NCBI RefSeq assembly: GCF_000687795.1
Contig: NZ_JHXT01000018.1
Span: forward strand, 1-33,886
Reading direction: 5' to 3'
DNA: 33,886 bases
Origin: Mycoplasma testudinis ATCC 43263
GTDB taxonomy: Bacteria; Bacillota_I; Bacilli_A; Mycoplasmatales; Mycoplasmoidaceae
A program made the position numbers and the translations under genes. Below are positions 31,321-33,886 of the stretch, in pieces (position 1 is the first letter of the stretch; every line of letters starts with the position of its first letter). Under the pieces are notes generated by a model that searched no databases, had not been told where the DNA came from, and saw only the letters and a program-made list of their open reading frames with translations.

Positions 31321-31519
31321 AGAAATTTACTTGAAGTATGTTTTCGAAAGTGATAACTTGAACAGGTTTTAGAATTTAATTGATTTATAAAAAACCGATT
31401 TTATTATTTTCGAAAGAAACTATTTCTATATTCTTGTTTAAAGTTTAGCAAAAAAAACGAAAAAAAAATATTTTCTACAAAAAATCGTGTTCTTATAAAT
31501 GAATGCTATTTTAGATAAT

Positions 31520-31553
31520 ATAAAAAATGCAGACCATTGTTGACCTGCATTTT
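31520..31553 (-). terminator. Terminator of the S9 peptidase gene
   Basis: A perfect 9-bp stem AAAATGCAG (31524-31532) / CTGCATTTT (31545-31553) with a 12-base loop. On the minus strand it ends in GCATTTTTTA, 33 bases after the peptidase stop. Confidence 0.75.
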
Positions 31554-31585
31554 CTAAGTTAAATTTTCTATTTAAACACAATTAT

Positions 31586-33445
31586 TTATTTTTTTAAATA
31601 CTCATTAAAAAACTTTTCCATTTCTTCATATAGTTCGAAACGATTTTCCTCGTTGTGAAAGCCGTGTCCTTCATTATCTTTAACTAATAATTTGACTGGA
31701 ACTTTTTTGGTTTTCAATGCATCTACAATTTTATTTGCTTGTTCTAACGTACAGCGCGGATCGTTAGCACCGTGGACAACAAATAATGGTGTTTTAATTT
31801 TTTTAACATGAAAGATTGGTGAAGCTTTTTTGGCATAAGCTTGGTTGTTGTGGGGATTACCAAGCGCTTCATCAAAGATATTACCAGGTGTTTTTCAGTA
31901 TTGTGGCATACTATCATATAAAGTAAATAAATCAGATACTCCACAATAATCTACTGCAGCTTTATATAAATCTGGTTCCTTGATAATTCCCATTAATGTT
32001 GCATATCCGCCATACGATCCACCATAAATGGCAACTTTATCTTTAGAAGTATATTTATTTTTAATAGCTCATAAAGTTCCATCGGTAATATCATCTTGCA
32101 TCGCAAGACCTCATTGGTGCCAACCAGCAACAAAGAATTTTTTGCCAAAACCTGTCGATGATCTAAAGTTAATTTGCAAAACCCCATAACCACGATTTGC
32201 CAAGAACTGAACTTCTGGATTGTACCCTCATGAATCGCGATGTCATGGTCCGCCATGAACATTAACAATTAACGGAACGGGACCTCTAGCATTTTTAGGC
32301 AAAGTTAAATACCCAGAAATTTTTAAACCATCTCTTGCCGTAAATGAAATTGGTTTCATTTTTACTAAATTCTTAGCATTTAATTTGCTAGGTTCAGGGT
32401 TTAAAATTTCAATATTGTTTTTTAACTTATCATAAAGTAAATATTGTGAATTAGAATTGTCACTTAAAGTCTGGAAAACATAATAATTTCGATCAACAGA
32501 TTTTGCCACAGTAAGAAACAAAGATCCTTTTAAATCGGGATATTTAGCACATGCAAGTTTTTGAATACTGGCATAAAACTCCTTAGTTTTTTTATCCAGA
32601 AATTTAAATTCTCAATATTCTTTATTTAAAATTATTGCTTTTAGTTTGTAATGATCTTGTTCATCTAAAGATGCCCGATAAACATCAACTAAATTATCTT
32701 CAAATACTAGTTCAGCTTTTTGATCACTTAAATTAACATCGTGATATTTAATCAGACAAATTTTGTCACGATTAATGTTATTTGCAGTCAAAACTGAACC
32801 ATCAGGATATAAATGCAATAATTCAAAATTATCTTGGGAGTCAAAAGTTTTGATTGTTTCAAATTTAGCATCCTTATTCAATTTTTGAACAAAACTCTTA
32901 CCAGCACCAGTAATGGTTCGATATTTTAAGTTAAAATTTTCGTCTTCTAAAGTATCAACAATGTTTTCATCATTCTGAATATGCATCGTTCATTGCTTTG
33001 TTTTGATGTTGTATCAGTAATCATCAAAAAAAGTTTTATTCCGTTTGTTGTGGCTAACTCTGATAAGATTTTTGTATTTGGCTTTCTTTTCAAAAAAGAC
33101 TTGGTGAATTAAAGCACTTACTCCGGCAACTTTCACCCCTTTTCAGGGAGTTACATCTTCGTGCTTTTTAGTCGTTAAATCAACAATATACAAATGATGG
33201 TTTTCGTCACCACCAATATCTTTTAAAAACCACAAGGTTTTATTATCAATTCAACCATATCCGTCAACGGATCGGTCTTTAAAAGAAGTTAATTGAATTT
33301 CCTTATTTGTTTTAAGATCTTTAACAAAAATATTGCTTCGACTTGCAATCTTTTTTAAATAACTTAATTTTGCACCATTTGGACTTAAGTCATACTCCCA
33401 ATAATTTGGGGTTTCAAAAAACTCTTTAATAGTTATTTTTTCCAT
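31586..33445 (-). CDS. S9 family serine peptidase (prolyl oligopeptidase / acylaminoacyl-peptidase type)
   Basis: A 619-residue cytoplasmic peptidase with several UGA Trp codons. The N-terminal 350 residues form the beta-propeller-like region typical of the family. The C-terminal alpha/beta-hydrolase domain shows NVHGGPWHRDSWGYNPE (oxyanion region), the nucleophile Ser477 in GGSYGG, Asp562 in GANDPR and His594 in EGHGF, so the triad is complete. It should cleave short peptides, a natural partner for the adjacent oligopeptide importer. No signal peptide is present. The start at 33445 has GAGAGA upstream. It is a single gene with its own promoter and terminator. Confidence 0.93.
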
Positions 33446-33486
33446 TGATCTCTCGTTTAATTTTTCGTTAATATTTATTAGTATAA

Positions 33487-33514
33487 ATTATCTAAGTATA
33501 GATAATCTATTATA
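33487..33514 (-). promoter_or_regulatory. Promoter -10 and operator-like repeat of the S9 peptidase
   Basis: A minus-strand TATAAT (33514-33509) is followed directly by the inverted repeat ATTATCT-N6-AGATAAT (33487-33506), a position at which a bound repressor would block transcription start. The -35 element is not clear. The repeat centre also contains a TATACT, so a second start is possible. Confidence 0.4.
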
Positions 33515-33623
33515 AAGATTTTCTGTAAAACCATTCTCATTTAAATCTGGGAAGTAATGATTTAAGTGTGTTAATGTCTAGATTTCTTTGAAACCATTGA
33601 CATCGTGTTATTAAAAGTATACT

Positions 33624-33658
33624 AAAAAACGGAAACGCTTTCGCAATTTTCCGTTTTT
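33624..33658 (-). terminator. Terminator after the transposase fragment
   Basis: AAAAACGGAAA (33625-33635) pairs perfectly with TTTCCGTTTTT (33648-33658) over 11 bp, with a short GC/GC inner stem. On the minus strand it ends in CCGTTTTTTAG. It follows the transposase stop at 33726 and shields the S9 gene from read-through. Confidence 0.75.
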
Positions 33659-33677
33659 ATCATTATTTAAACGCGCA

Positions 33678-33701
33678 AATCTTTGACTCTTGGTCAAGAT
33701 T
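33678..33701. repeat. Small inverted repeat after the transposase fragment
   Basis: AATCTTTGAC (33678-33687) and GTCAAGATT (33693-33701) are inverted copies with one bulged base. It could lie near the end of the mobile element, but no matching partner is in the window. Confidence 0.25.
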
Positions 33702-33725
33702 GAACAATAAATTAAGTGTTTGTAT

Positions 33726-33886
33726 TTATTCTGGTTGCAAATCTATATCAAATAGAATTTCGAGTTGCTGAATTATACTTTGCCAATTACGAACTTTCAT
33801 TTGCCTATCGTCGCGTTCGTAATTCATGATGCCTAAATAAACAATTTTTAGAATTGCTTTATTATTAACAAAACTAGATTTGGTTT
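33726..33886 (-). CDS. C-terminal end of a probable IS256-family transposase
   Basis: The last 53 residues of a protein entering from the right edge, ending in TAA at 33726. The pattern KIVYLGIMNYER followed by MKVRNWQSIIQQLEILFDIDL resembles the C-terminus of IS256 (Mutator-type) transposases, which end in a Tyr-Leu-x-Ile-x-Asn helix, a basic Arg-Asn-Trp segment and an xQLxIxF helix. This part carries no catalytic residues, so family assignment rests on the tail alone. The element's terminal repeat was not identified. Confidence 0.5.
   Translation of the reverse strand, partial: TKSSFVNNKAILKIVYLGIMNYERDDRQMKVRNWQSIIQQLEILFDIDLQPE

Larger units (their letters stand above)
31144..31585. other. 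Leader and intergenic region upstream of oppA copy 2
   Basis: This 442-base region lies between the S9 peptidase stop and oppA copy 2. It holds the peptidase terminator (31520-31553), a weak promoter candidate (TTGCTA 31451-31446, TATAGA 31430-31425, 15-base spacer), two copies of TTTTCGAAAG (31341-31350 and 31407-31416), an 8-bp inverted repeat (31292-31320) and a strong stem-loop (31208-31239). No coding frame is supported. Confidence 0.5.

Noticed and set aside
2280-33445. Numerous broken genes or frameshifts (apparent internal stops in the MFS, opp, asnA, S9 and other genes)
   Set aside because: All the internal stops are UGA, and homology continues across them in the same frame. They are Trp codons in the mollicute code.
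33678-33701. Terminal inverted repeat of the right-edge transposon
   Set aside because: The only symmetry is internal (a hairpin), and the partner end is outside the window, so it cannot be called a transposon end.
1-33886. CRISPR arrays, tRNA or rRNA genes
   Set aside because: No regularly spaced repeats, cloverleaf-like segments or rRNA motifs were recognised on either strand.

Overview
The window comes from a mollicute (Mycoplasma in the broad sense). The DNA is very AT-rich, and almost every long gene is open only if UGA is read as tryptophan: UGA codons sit where relatives have Trp or another large residue, and reading frame and homology continue across each one. Opp genes in A-B-C-D-F order, an OppF with a very large insert, lipoprotein-type OppA proteins, LemA and AsnA fit a hominis/bovis-type mycoplasma. 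I cannot name the species from the sequence alone.

Layout. The left edge (1-311) is the 5' end of an IS150-type IS3-family element, transcribed leftwards and inserted into a small membrane-protein gene that is now truncated (285-554). A leftward block follows: a polytopic membrane protein (696-2165), an OFA/OxlT-type MFS transporter with a long cytoplasmic tail (2280-4421), a YdfG-type short-chain dehydrogenase (4629-5405) and an M20 amidohydrolase (5431-6609). A divergent intergenic region with a 36-bp inverted repeat leads into a rightward block. This holds an AdhE-like protein that appears to have lost both active sites and gained a basic tail (6991-10095), then a class V aminotransferase, a P-loop protein of the HPr kinase/PEP carboxykinase type and a second M20 amidohydrolase (10239-14351). 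After these come an unknown membrane protein (14616-15491) and asparagine synthetase A (15900-16880). From 16993 onwards everything is leftward: LemA, two small unknown genes, the peptide transporter oppF-D-C-B with two tandem oppA paralogues, and an S9 prolyl-oligopeptidase-type peptidase (31586-33445). The right edge carries the C-terminus of a probable IS256-family transposase.

How the parts may work together. Peptide import by Opp, peptide cleavage by the S9 enzyme, deacylation by two M20 enzymes, amino-group transfer by the aminotransferase and ammonia use by AsnA suggest a region devoted to scavenging peptides and amino acids, with an organic-acid transporter and a hydroxy-acid dehydrogenase next to it. 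This link is inferred from family assignments. The most unusual item is the AdhE-like pseudoenzyme candidate. The least understood is the P-loop kinase-like protein locked in an operon with an aminotransferase.
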